Source: Phytohabitans sp036906915 (GTDB lineage: Bacteria; Actinomycetota; Actinomycetes; Mycobacteriales; Micromonosporaceae). From it: DNA of 64,000 nt. The notes under the pieces were generated by a model. That model worked only from the letters and a program-made list of their open reading frames with translations. It did no database searches and had not been told where the DNA came from. Each line of letters opens with the position of its first letter. Within the stretch, counting starts at the first letter, position 1. Below, one piece after another: positions 1-7,426 of this stretch. Made by a program: the position numbers and the translations under genes. The stretch covers positions 1 through 64,000 of the forward strand of contig NZ_JBAKHX010000009.1 of assembly GCF_036906915.1 (NCBI RefSeq), read 5' to 3'.

Positions 1-300
1 TCTGCCGCGCGCTGCGCCGGGGGTTCGGGTTGCTCAGCCGAGGACGCCTCGGGCGTTTGCTTGGTCGCTGGCTCGTCTGCCGCGCGCTGCGCCGGGGGTT
101 CGGGTTGCTCAGCCGAGGACGCCTCGGGCGTTTGCTTGGTCGCTGGCTCGTCTGCCGCGCGCTGCGCCGGGGGTTCGGGTTGCTCAGCCGAGGACGCCTC
201 GGGCGTTTGCTTGGTCGCTGGCTCGTCTGCCGCGCGCTGCGCCGGGGGTTCGGGTTGCTCAGCCGAGGACGCCTCGGGCGTTTGCTTGGTCGCTGGCTCG
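1..300. repeat. Four tandem 75-bp repeats (in-frame, coding)
   Basis: Four apparently identical copies of a 75-bp unit lie head to tail at 1-75, 76-150, 151-225 and 226-300. The period is a multiple of three, and on the minus strand each unit reads as 25 residues rich in Glu, Pro, Ala and Gln, beginning EPATKQTPEASS. The array probably continues past the left edge. Identity at the DNA level points to recent expansion. Confidence 0.95.
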
Positions 301-482
301 TCCTCGGGCACGTTGGCAGTTGTTGCCTGGGGCGACGCCTCCGGTGGCGCCAGTGTTGCGGTTGGCGCGCCGGACGCGAAGCCACCGCTGAAGTCGGCGG
401 ACTCTGCGCTTGCTGTGGCGCTACGCCGTAGCCTGCTGAGGCCGGCCGGCGCCGGCCGCGGCTTGCGGTCTTTCGCTGGCAA
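1..482 (-). CDS. Repeat-containing protein downstream of ParA (partial, TTG start)
   Basis: An open minus-strand frame starts at a TTG codon (480-482), three bases after the parA stop, with an AAGGGCGG ribosome-binding site inside the end of parA. It begins MPAKDRKPRPAP, continues through about 60 Ala/Pro/Ser-rich residues and enters four exact 25-residue Glu/Pro/Ala/Gln repeats before leaving the window. The position immediately after parA is where a ParB-type partner is expected, but no ParB motif is visible in the part seen. The repeats look like a disordered linker. The TTG start is inferred; no ATG is available in this stretch. Confidence 0.6.
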   Translation of the reverse strand, partial: MPAKDRKPRPAPAGLSRLRRSATASAESADFSGGFASGAPTATLAPPEASPQATTANVPEDEPATKQTPEASSAEQPEPPAQRAADEPATKQTPEASSAEQPEPPAQRAADEPATKQTPEASSAEQPEPPAQRAADEPATKQTPEASSAEQPEPPAQRAA

Positions 483-485
483 GGG

Positions 486-1298
486 TTATCGCCGCCCTTC
501 GTATCGGTCGAGCATCTCGACGGCTAGATCTACAAAGCGCTGCGCGACACGGCTGGTGGGGTACTGGAGGACGGCGGGACGACCGAAGGCGTAGGACTTC
601 GACGCGTTCTTTGACCGCGGAATCTTGGTTTCGAACACCTTCGTTCCAGCCTCGACGAGCTCGCCCTCCACCCAGCCGGCTTCCTCGCCGTCCTCGTACT
701 GGTTGAGGACCACACCGAGGAAGCGCGTGGTTGCTCCTGCCTCTGCCCGCAGTTGGTCGATCGACTGTTGGAACGCCAGGCCGCCACGAAAGGTGGCGAG
801 CTGAGGATGCATGACCGCCATGACGGCGTCGACGGCAGCGGTTCCCGCACCAACCAGGATGTCGAGGTCAGGCCGAAAGTCGATCGCTACCCAGTCGACG
901 CCGCCCTCCATCTGCCGGACGATGTTCCGTACGGCGTACGCGCCGGCGATTGGGTTCTTCTGCATCTCGGTGACCGCCTGAATGAGGTCGCCACGTTCGG
1001 CGGGGAGGACGTAAAGCTTGCCGCCCTCCTCCCGGCCTGGCACGCCGTCGAGCGCATCGGTGCGGTCAACGATGACGTCCTCGATCGTGAGCGCCTTGTT
1101 GGTGATGAGGCTGCCCACGGTCTTGCCTGGGGTGGCTTCGACCCCCATCGCGATGGTGGCGTCGCCCTGGAGGTCGAGGTCCACGATCGCGACGCGGTTG
1201 CCGCCCAGCGCAAGGGCCGCGGCGACGTTCAGGGTGATGGTCGTCTTGCCGGGTCCTCCTTTCTGAGTGCCAGTGCCGAAGCTGTTGAGCCCTCCCAT
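486..1298 (-). CDS. parA: ParA-family partition ATPase
   Basis: A 270-residue ParA/MinD-type ATPase that would segregate the element, normally with a DNA-binding ParB partner and a centromere site. A deviant Walker A motif (KGGPGKTT, residues 13-20) follows directly after the N-terminus, then IVDLDLQGDAT with the expected Asp residues and VDWVAIDFRPDLD as Walker B. There is no N-terminal HTH, so it resembles small (type Ib or chromosomal-like) ParA. The start at ATG 1296-1298 is preceded by GGGAAGG. The frame stays open far upstream, but that part is Arg/Thr/Pro low-complexity and is not protein-like. It is followed at 3 nt by the repeat protein. Confidence 0.92.
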   Translation of the reverse strand: MGGLNSFGTGTQKGGPGKTTITLNVAAALALGGNRVAIVDLDLQGDATIAMGVEATPGKTVGSLITNKALTIEDVIVDRTDALDGVPGREEGGKLYVLPAERGDLIQAVTEMQKNPIAGAYAVRNIVRQMEGGVDWVAIDFRPDLDILVGAGTAAVDAVMAVMHPQLATFRGGLAFQQSIDQLRAEAGATTRFLGVVLNQYEDGEEAGWVEGELVEAGTKVFETKIPRSKNASKSYAFGRPAVLQYPTSRVAQRFVDLAVEMLDRYEGRR

Positions 1299-1394
1299 GC
1301 TCGTCCTTCCCGGTTCGTTAGGGTTCCTGATGGGTCTACTGCCTATCAGACGTCGCGTCGTTCGCGCTACGCGACACTCCGCAGGCTCGCCTAC

Positions 1395-1434
1395 TGTTCG
1401 ACTGTTCGACTGTTCGACTGTTCTACTGTTCGCG
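1395..1434. repeat. Five 8-bp direct repeats (TGTTCGAC) upstream of parA
   Basis: TGTTCGAC occurs three times in tandem (1395-1418), followed by TGTTCTAC and TGTTCGCG, about 100 bp upstream of the parA start. Short iterons at this position are typical of ParA/ParB operator or centromere sites. That role is inferred; the repeat itself is certain. Confidence 0.7.
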
Positions 1435-1440
1435 TGCCCG

Positions 1441-2160
1441 TTCTTCTTTTCGGTGCTCTGCGCGCTCGGTTCGGCATGTGCTTGCTCGCTTGTCCGGTCG
1501 TTCGTCTGGTGTTTGCGCTCCGTGGTGGTGCTCTCGTTGTGGCGTCGTGTGGTCTGCCCGTCTTTCTGCTTGCATGGGCTGTCGCCTTCCTCCCTGTGTT
1601 GCCGGCCTTGCGTTAGCCCGCCTCGGTCCTTGTTTGCACTCCGTTTCGGTCGTCCGTGCGTGCGGGTGCTCGTTCTCTGCTCCGGCTTCCCGCCCTCGCC
1701 TTTGCCCCGTCGTTCGCTCGTTCTTTTGTGCGCACGCTCTTCTGTCTGTCCGGCGTGCTGGGTTTTGGTCTGTGCCGGCGTTCCTTCGGGGGGCTTCGCG
1801 TTCCTTTGCTCGTCGGCCTGGTGGCGTGTCCGCCTCGGTGGCTGGTTGGGCGTCTGTAAGTTCGGTGCGCAGGCTTGTCGGCCCCTATCCCGGTTCGTGG
1901 TTCGTATGGGCGTACGTTCGTTGGTCGGCTGGGCTGTCCGTTCGTGCATTCGCTCTTGTGCCGGCTCGGTGCGCCCGTGCCTTGTCTTGCGCGGTCTCCA
2001 CTTGTTCGGTCTGGCGGCCGTGATGGCCTGGCGGTGGTCTGACGTGTGCGCGTGTCGTCGTGCTTCGGTTGGTTAGTGCGTCGCGTCGCTCGGTCCGTCG
2101 TTAGAGGGCTGGCCGTGTCGTCCGTGCTCCTCGTCGGTCTGTGTTCTGGCTGTGATGCCG
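1441..2160. other. A-depleted, strand-asymmetric non-coding region
   Basis: This stretch of the parA upstream spacer has almost no adenine on the + strand. I count 19 A in 720 bases; in 1621-1860 there are 4 A against 80 T. Open frames on both strands give Arg/Thr/Pro or Cys/Ser/Leu-rich low-complexity translations, so I call it non-coding. A minus-strand transcript such as a long parA leader would be almost free of U. Outside this block the whole spacer 1299-2785 holds only the repeats and palindromes listed separately. Confidence 0.8.
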
Positions 2161-2481
2161 GTCGCACGGAGCGTCGTGTCGTCGTTGTTCCGTCAGGCCG
2201 TTGCATGGTGCGCTGCATCGCCCGGTTGCTTGCGGCTTCACCCGGCTCGCCGCCAGGTCGTACAGCTGCGCCGATCATCGGTTGCCCCATCTAGCGCAAT
2301 CGAGAGCGGGGCGTCGCATCGCGTGGTGCGCAACGCCCCGGCTTGCCCGGGTCTCCTCTGGATCTCGACGGCGTAGTAGCGGCGCATCACTCCACCGGGC
2401 GTCCCGCAAGCGGACCCGCGGGTAGTTGCACCGAACTCGCGCGGGCCGGGCACTGCGACAACTGGCGGCCACCGCACCGAC

Positions 2482-2515
2482 TCCGGGGAGGCCGCCGATC
2501 GGCGGCCTCCCCGGA
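2482..2515. repeat. Perfect 34-bp palindrome
   Basis: TCCGGGGAGGCCGCCGA is followed directly by its reverse complement with no loop base. It could be a bidirectional terminator between the leftward parA unit and the rightward transfer operon, a dimeric protein-binding site, or an origin-type cruciform. No T-tract follows, so a plain terminator is not assured. Confidence 0.85.
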
Positions 2516-2529
2516 CGGGCGCGAAACGG

Positions 2530-2561
2530 GTGTTGCGCACACCCCCTGCAATGCGCAACAC
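2530..2561. repeat. Inverted repeat GTGTTGCGCA / TGCGCAACAC
   Basis: Two 10-bp arms (2530-2539 and 2552-2561) are separated by 12 bases, about 225 bp upstream of the first transfer gene. The arms contain the half-site TGTTGCGC, also found in the operator-like palindromes at 44449 and 53858, though in opposite arrangement. It may be an operator for the transfer operon; this is inference. Confidence 0.55.
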
Positions 2562-2785
2562 TTGCCGTGCGGTTTGGGATGGCGGATCAGGTACGGATCC
2601 GTTGTCCGTGCGGATGTGTTCGCTCCAAGGCCGGGGGTCCTCTTGGCCGCTAACTCAGGGGGCCCCCGGCGCGGGGTCGCCGCGCCTGGTCAGCGTTGGG
2701 GGCCGTGACGGTAAACGGGGACTGCCTGCGTAGCAGGCTGTGCCGGCAACGGCTCCGGGCTGATGGAGGTGCAAGGACGGTGGTC

Positions 2786-3400
2786 ATGGCGGCAGATCGG
2801 GGGGCGCCGCAGGTGAGAGACGTTCCCCCGCTTGCGTCTCTCACCCGCCGCGCCCCTCGCCCTGCCTGGTCGCCGGCTTTGTGGGTCGCTCTAATGCTGG
2901 CGGGGGCGGCGACTGCCGCTGGATGTGATGCTGACACGAAACGCCCGCAGCATCTGCCGCCGCCCAGCCAGCCCGCGCCGGCCGCACTGGATCCAGGGGT
3001 CGACTATCACGACGGGGATGCGGTGTGTGACGCCTTCGTACGCACGGTCATGACCCGCGACGCCCTGGCGGACGCATCGCCGGCCGACGCGTTTCGCCGA
3101 GCCGCACCGTATATGACCATGTCGCTGTCCGGCGCGGCTGCCGATTCGCGGGCCGACGCCGAATGGCAGGACCTGGTGGGCCACAAGGCGCACACCCAGG
3201 TCGTGACCAGTCACTACGCAGGTGACGCCGCCCCGGAACCTGCTCAGCCGATCAGCTCCCGTCTGGCCGTCGTCACCGCTATCGGTCGCGACGGGTGGCA
3301 GGGCCAGCCGGCCCGCTACGTAGTGCATTGTGTCCTGAAGGTCCAGGACCAAGGGCGACTGCTGGTCAGCGCCTACGAAACTGAACCCCTGGGGCCATGA
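2786..3400 (+). CDS. Putative lipoprotein/membrane-anchored protein heading the transfer operon
   Basis: A 204-residue protein of unknown function. A hydrophobic stretch around residues 25-42 ends in AATAAGC, a weak lipobox or a membrane anchor, followed by a Pro-rich spacer and a mixed alpha/beta domain of about 130 residues. I chose the ATG at 2786 because AAGGACGG lies just upstream; the frame is open further 5'. The stop overlaps the next start (ATGA), so it is the first cistron of the transfer operon. A surface or periplasm-like role in the transfer channel is inferred from position only. Confidence 0.7.
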   Translation: MAADRGAPQVRDVPPLASLTRRAPRPAWSPALWVALMLAGAATAAGCDADTKRPQHLPPPSQPAPAALDPGVDYHDGDAVCDAFVRTVMTRDALADASPADAFRRAAPYMTMSLSGAAADSRADAEWQDLVGHKAHTQVVTSHYAGDAAPEPAQPISSRLAVVTAIGRDGWQGQPARYVVHCVLKVQDQGRLLVSAYETEPLGP

Positions 3401-4506
3401 TGCAGGTCAGCGCCGCCCGTCTGACCATCCTCGGCATCTCGGCCTTTCTGCTTGTGCCGTTCATCGTCGTGACGGGCTTCGCAGCGTCGGACGCCAACAA
3501 CGACGGCGCCGACGACTACGCCAACCAGCAACTGCCCGGCGGCGCGCTACGCCCAGATGCGCCGATCCCCAACCCGTCATGGGCGCTGTGGGTCAATCGG
3601 GCAGGAGACCTCTGCAAGGACGTCACCCCGGCGCTGGCCGCAGCGCAGGTCGACACCGAGAGCAGCTGGAATCCGACCGCCGTGGCCCGCAACCCCGCAG
3701 ACCGTGGCGGCGACGCGATGGGCTTGGCGCAGTTCCAGCAAGGCACATGGGACGCCTGGGGCAGAGACGCCGACGGCGACGGAACCAACTCGCCGTTCGA
3801 CCCGGAGGACGCCATCATGGCGCTGGGAACGCTGATGTGCGACCTGACCCGCTGGGCGAGGGCCGGCGTCAAGGACGCGTCGCTGACCGGCGACCCGCTC
3901 GACCTCGCCCTCGCGGCCTACTTTTGCGGCCGCGCCTGCGTCCAGAAGGCAGGAGGCGTTCCAACAGCTGGCATGGCACACGAGTACCCGGGCAAGGTCC
4001 GATCGAAGATCCCGACGTACGCCGCCAGCCCGGTGATCGTGGTCGGTGGCTGGTCGCTGCCTCTGGCGAAAGGCCAGTACGAGGTCGGTTCGCCGTTCGG
4101 GCCACGCGGAGGGCGGCTGCACGCCGGCGTCGACCTGATCGCTGGTAGGGAAACGCCGATCTACGCGGCGTCGGCCGGCACAGTGATCGTAGTGAAGTGT
4201 GACGATGATGCGGAACCGCCGTATCGGTGCGATTCGGACGGTTCTCCGACCACGTCCGGCTGTGGGTGGATGATCGACATCCGTCACGCGGACGGGGTGA
4301 TCACCCGCTACTGCCACCAGGTCCGCAAGCCGATCGTCAAGGTCGAGCAGCAGGTCGCCAGCGGCGAGCAGATCGGGTGGGTGGGCACCAGCGGACACTC
4401 ATCGGGTCCGCACCTGCATTTCGAGGTCCATCTCAACAACGACCGAAGCAACGCCGGCGCGGTTGACCCGATCGCGTTCCTGCGTAGCGCCGGCCTCGAC
4501 CCATAA
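3397..4506 (+). CDS. Lytic transglycosylase/M23 peptidase fusion (VirB1-like)
   Basis: A 369-residue cell-wall hydrolase. An N-terminal transmembrane segment (residues 10-30) is followed by a lysozyme-like transglycosylase domain with catalytic Glu in DTESSWNP (about residue 88) and the GLAQFQ motif. The C-terminal M23 endopeptidase domain has its zinc ligands in HAGVD (about 242) and HLHFE (about 339). Proteins of this two-domain type open the peptidoglycan for conjugation machines, the VirB1/TcpG role. The start overlaps the previous stop by 4 nt, so translation is coupled. Confidence 0.92.
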   Translation: MMQVSAARLTILGISAFLLVPFIVVTGFAASDANNDGADDYANQQLPGGALRPDAPIPNPSWALWVNRAGDLCKDVTPALAAAQVDTESSWNPTAVARNPADRGGDAMGLAQFQQGTWDAWGRDADGDGTNSPFDPEDAIMALGTLMCDLTRWARAGVKDASLTGDPLDLALAAYFCGRACVQKAGGVPTAGMAHEYPGKVRSKIPTYAASPVIVVGGWSLPLAKGQYEVGSPFGPRGGRLHAGVDLIAGRETPIYAASAGTVIVVKCDDDAEPPYRCDSDGSPTTSGCGWMIDIRHADGVITRYCHQVRKPIVKVEQQVASGEQIGWVGTSGHSSGPHLHFEVHLNNDRSNAGAVDPIAFLRSAGLDP

Positions 4507-4525
4507 GCCAGGAGGCGAACTGACG

Positions 4526-5014
4526 ATGGCTGTAGTCCACACTACGCCCGCCAAGGTGCGCCCGCCGGACAGCGACACGCACCCGCCGCGCGCCTTGATT
4601 CTGACCGGCTGCCACGGGGGAGCGGGCACCAGCACACTTGCCAGACTGCTGGGCGACGCCGCTGACTCCGGCCTGGGGCTGCCCCAGCCCCCCTGGCTGC
4701 CGCTGGTGCTGGTGACTCGCGGTACACCGCACGGCGCCAACCGCGCGACCTGGGTGCTCGAGCGCGCCCGTGCCGCTGGAATCGCGCCGCACGCGCTGGT
4801 GGTCGTCAGCGACGGGCCGTGGCCCGAGCCGCGACTGGCGACACTGCGGTTGCGGCTACTCGGGAGCCTCGTGCCGGTCATCGTGCGCCTGCCGTATGTG
4901 ACGCGGTGGCGGTACGTCGACGACCCGGTCGCGGACACGGTACCGCGCCGGGTCGTGCGGGCCTTGGACCAGATCCGCTCCGCAACCCGCATACCTCAGG
5001 GAGGTAGCACGTGA
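4526..5014 (+). CDS. P-loop protein of the transfer operon
   Basis: A 162-residue protein with a ParA/MinD-like nucleotide site near the N-terminus (GCHGGAGTSTLARLL, about residues 32-46) but without the Lys of a standard Walker A (Thr-Ser-Thr replaces GKT). It resembles small actinobacterial proteins found in SCO6880-type transfer clusters, probably the DUF6668 type, though I am not certain of that name. It starts at ATG 4526 with GGAGG upstream. A role as an assembly or regulatory factor of the transfer apparatus is inferred from context. Confidence 0.75.
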   Translation: MAVVHTTPAKVRPPDSDTHPPRALILTGCHGGAGTSTLARLLGDAADSGLGLPQPPWLPLVLVTRGTPHGANRATWVLERARAAGIAPHALVVVSDGPWPEPRLATLRLRLLGSLVPVIVRLPYVTRWRYVDDPVADTVPRRVVRALDQIRSATRIPQGGST

Positions 5015-5331
5015 GCATACGAACCGTGCTGGAGGCTGCCTTGCAGCCGCTGGTCGCACCGGAGCCGACTCCAACGTCGGACTGGGATGTTCCGCCGCAG
5101 GCTCCGCCAGGGCTTCAGGATCCCACCAACATGTTCCTTGGCTGGCTGAAGTGGGGCGGCTTGGTGGGCGGTTTTGTCGGCTTCATGATCACCGGGATCA
5201 TGATGACCATCGGCCGGCGTGGCCGCTCGAACATGGCCGTCGAGGGGGCCGTCGGCATGCCGTGGATCATCGCGGGCTTGTCGGTGATCTCGGTCTCGGG
5301 CGGGGTCGTGTTGACGATCCTGGGCACGTAG
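5011..5331 (+). CDS. Small two-TM membrane protein (VirB2/pilin-position)
   Basis: A 106-residue protein starting at a GTG that overlaps the previous stop, with GGGAGG in front. After a Pro-rich N-terminal 40 residues it has two hydrophobic segments (about 45-65 and 82-104) separated by a short basic loop (IGRRGRS). Size, topology and operon position fit a VirB2/TrbC-like pilin or a small inner-membrane channel subunit. There is no sequence motif to prove this. Confidence 0.75.
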   Translation: MSIRTVLEAALQPLVAPEPTPTSDWDVPPQAPPGLQDPTNMFLGWLKWGGLVGGFVGFMITGIMMTIGRRGRSNMAVEGAVGMPWIIAGLSVISVSGGVVLTILGT

Positions 5332-5341
5332 GCGGGCCGCC

Positions 5342-6103
5342 ATGACCTACGACATCGAGGCAGAGGTTCGTCGACGGACCCGCCGGATCGCGCTGATCGC
5401 TACCGCGGTCGTCGCAGTCGCTCTCGCGGGAATCGGGGGCCTCGCCGTGTGGGGTGGCGGCGACGGCTCACCGCCGCCGGCAGCAACCTCAAGTTCGGCC
5501 GCGCCCAGTGACGGCTTCGGATCCGCCCTGTCGGAGACGCGGTCGGCGACAGATGACCTCGGCACCGTGACCTGGGTCGACGTGCGTGGCATGGCGTTGC
5601 CAGTGTCAGCAAGGTACGGGCCGGCCACGGTCGCCGAGGGTCGAGCATGGGGATTCGCCCACAACCGGTTCGGCTCGGTGATGGCCGCGACCCACATCGC
5701 CGTGCGGGCGGACGCGATCGTGGGTCCGCGGGTGTACCGGCCCACCATCGACCAGCAGGTTATCGGCACGGACGTCGACGCTTTGGCCTCCAACGTCGAC
5801 AGCGAGTACGAAGGGCGGCGTGCGGAGGCCGGCGTCGCGGCAGGCGATCCACTGCCAGGGACCCACGCGAGCCTCGCCGGCTACCGTGTCGAGTCCTACA
5901 CAGACCAGGCGGCGTTCCTGCGGCTGCTGATCGCCAGTCCCGGGCCCAACGCCCAAGGCACCGTCTACGTCGACTTCCGAATCGAGGTGCGCTGGGCGGA
6001 AGGCGACTGGCGGCTCGTGGCACCACCGGGCGGGCGGTGGCAGAACGCGACCGGCCAGGCTCCGTCGACCAACGGTTACACCGCGTTCCCGAGACGGAGG
6101 TAG
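5342..6103 (+). CDS. Membrane-anchored VirB8/TcpC-like transfer protein
   Basis: A 253-residue protein with a short basic N-terminus, one transmembrane helix (about residues 17-37), a Gly/Ser/Ala-rich linker and a soluble C-terminal domain of about 190 residues. The single-pass topology with an external alpha/beta domain, and the place between the small membrane protein and the VirB6-like protein, match VirB8-type assembly factors. Sequence similarity to classical VirB8 cannot be judged by eye, so the assignment is structural and contextual. Confidence 0.7.
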   Translation: MTYDIEAEVRRRTRRIALIATAVVAVALAGIGGLAVWGGGDGSPPPAATSSSAAPSDGFGSALSETRSATDDLGTVTWVDVRGMALPVSARYGPATVAEGRAWGFAHNRFGSVMAATHIAVRADAIVGPRVYRPTIDQQVIGTDVDALASNVDSEYEGRRAEAGVAAGDPLPGTHASLAGYRVESYTDQAAFLRLLIASPGPNAQGTVYVDFRIEVRWAEGDWRLVAPPGGRWQNATGQAPSTNGYTAFPRRR

Positions 6104-6105
6104 CG

Positions 6106-7425
6106 ATGTGCGGGATTACGAGCCCGCTGCCGTGCATAGTCGGGCGGGAGGTGGCCAACTCCGGGGTAGAGGCGTTAGCCAACGCAATCAGTGAGGGCAT
6201 GGTCGCGCTGGTCACGGAGACCGTCACCTGGTGGATCGACGTGCCCTCCATCGACCTGACCGCCCAGGACAACGTCGTACATACGCTGCGCGGCTTCATG
6301 CTGCCCATGGCGATCTTCGTCGCCATCGCGGGTCTCATGTTCGCTGGCATCCGCATGACGCTCAGCCGAAAGGGCGACCCGCTGATCGACATTGGACGGG
6401 GACTGTTCAGCACCGCGTTCTGGTCCGCCGCCGGCATCGCGGCACCCGCCGCCGCGTTGCAGGCAAGTGACGTGTTGTCCAGCTGGATCCTCGATACCTC
6501 GACGGGTGGCCGGTTTGAAGAGCGGATGGTCGCCACGTTCAGCGCCGCGCTAGCGAGTCCCGGCCTCGTGATCGTGTTCGGCATCCTCGCCATCTGCGCC
6601 GGCGCCGTCCAGGCCGTACTGTTGATCTTCCGAGAGATCGCCGTCCTCGTCCTGTCGGGGGCGGTGGTCTTCGCGGCGTCCGGTCAGTTCAACTCGCTCA
6701 CGAGGCCCTGGCTGCGCAAGATTCTGGCCTGGGGACCGGCGTTGATCTTCTACAAGCCCGTGGCGGCGCTCGTGTACGCCACCGGGTTCGCCATGATCGG
6801 CGAAGGCAGCGGCGTGCGGACATTGTTCATGGGTTTCGCCATCCTGGGCTTGTCGCTGATCGCGTTACCCGCCTTGCTGAAGTTCTTCAACTGGTCCGTC
6901 GGTTCCGTTGACGGCGGTAGTGGTGGCGGGTTCGGTGCCGGACTGGCGGCAGCCGGCGGAGGGCTGCATGCGGCGTCCTGGCTGGGCGGTGGCGGTGGCG
7001 GAAGCAGCGCCTCGGAACACGCCCGCTACGTGCAGCAGACACTTGGCCCTGCGGATGGCGGCGCGTCGGCTGCGCCTGCCGGTGCCGCGCCAGCGGCCGG
7101 CCCAAGGGAGCCGCGCGTCGGGGCGGATCAGGCGCAGTCGTCCTCTGGCGCGACGGCGGGCAGGGCGACTGTCGGCGCGGGTCCTGGCGCCGCTGGAACT
7201 GGCGCGAGGACGGGCGGCGCCGCAGCGGGCGCCGGGGCGGGCGCGACAGGCGCTGGGGGAGGTGCCGCCGCAGCAGGTGCCGGGGCAGGTGGTGCCGCGG
7301 CGGGCGCCGCCGGAGCGGGCGCCGCCGGCGGACCGATCGGGGTGGCCGCCGTGGTCGGTGCGCAGGCAGCGCAGCAGGGAGCGAAGAACGCTGCCAGCAA
7401 GGCCACCGACGCGATGGGAGGATGA
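6106..7425 (+). CDS. Polytopic VirB6/TrbL-like channel protein
   Basis: A 439-residue integral membrane protein with about six hydrophobic segments between residues 60 and 265 and a very long Gly/Ala-rich tail (about 275-439). VirB6/TrbL proteins form the inner-membrane part of conjugation channels, and in actinobacterial systems they carry such low-complexity tails. The ATG at 6106 follows GGAGGTAG directly after the previous stop. The neighbours support a role in DNA transfer. Confidence 0.85.
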   Translation: MCGITSPLPCIVGREVANSGVEALANAISEGMVALVTETVTWWIDVPSIDLTAQDNVVHTLRGFMLPMAIFVAIAGLMFAGIRMTLSRKGDPLIDIGRGLFSTAFWSAAGIAAPAAALQASDVLSSWILDTSTGGRFEERMVATFSAALASPGLVIVFGILAICAGAVQAVLLIFREIAVLVLSGAVVFAASGQFNSLTRPWLRKILAWGPALIFYKPVAALVYATGFAMIGEGSGVRTLFMGFAILGLSLIALPALLKFFNWSVGSVDGGSGGGFGAGLAAAGGGLHAASWLGGGGGGSSASEHARYVQQTLGPADGGASAAPAGAAPAAGPREPRVGADQAQSSSGATAGRATVGAGPGAAGTGARTGGAAAGAGAGATGAGGGAAAAGAGAGGAAAGAAGAGAAGGPIGVAAVVGAQAAQQGAKNAASKATDAMGG

Positions 7426-7426
7426 G

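Noticed and set aside
30..431. Arg/Leu-rich + strand frame across the 75-bp repeats.
   Set aside because: It is a shadow of the minus-strand repeat gene; composition (Arg/Leu/Gly/Cys) is not protein-like and the minus frame is directly behind parA.
486..1949. A 487-residue ParA with a 217-residue N-terminal extension.
   Set aside because: The extension is Arg/Thr/Pro/Gln low-complexity from the A-depleted region; a good ribosome-binding site precedes ATG 1298 and the Walker A motif then sits at the usual place.
1613..2294. Several long frames on both strands upstream of parA.
   Set aside because: They owe their length to the near absence of A on one strand; translations are low-complexity and lack domains or ribosome-binding sites.
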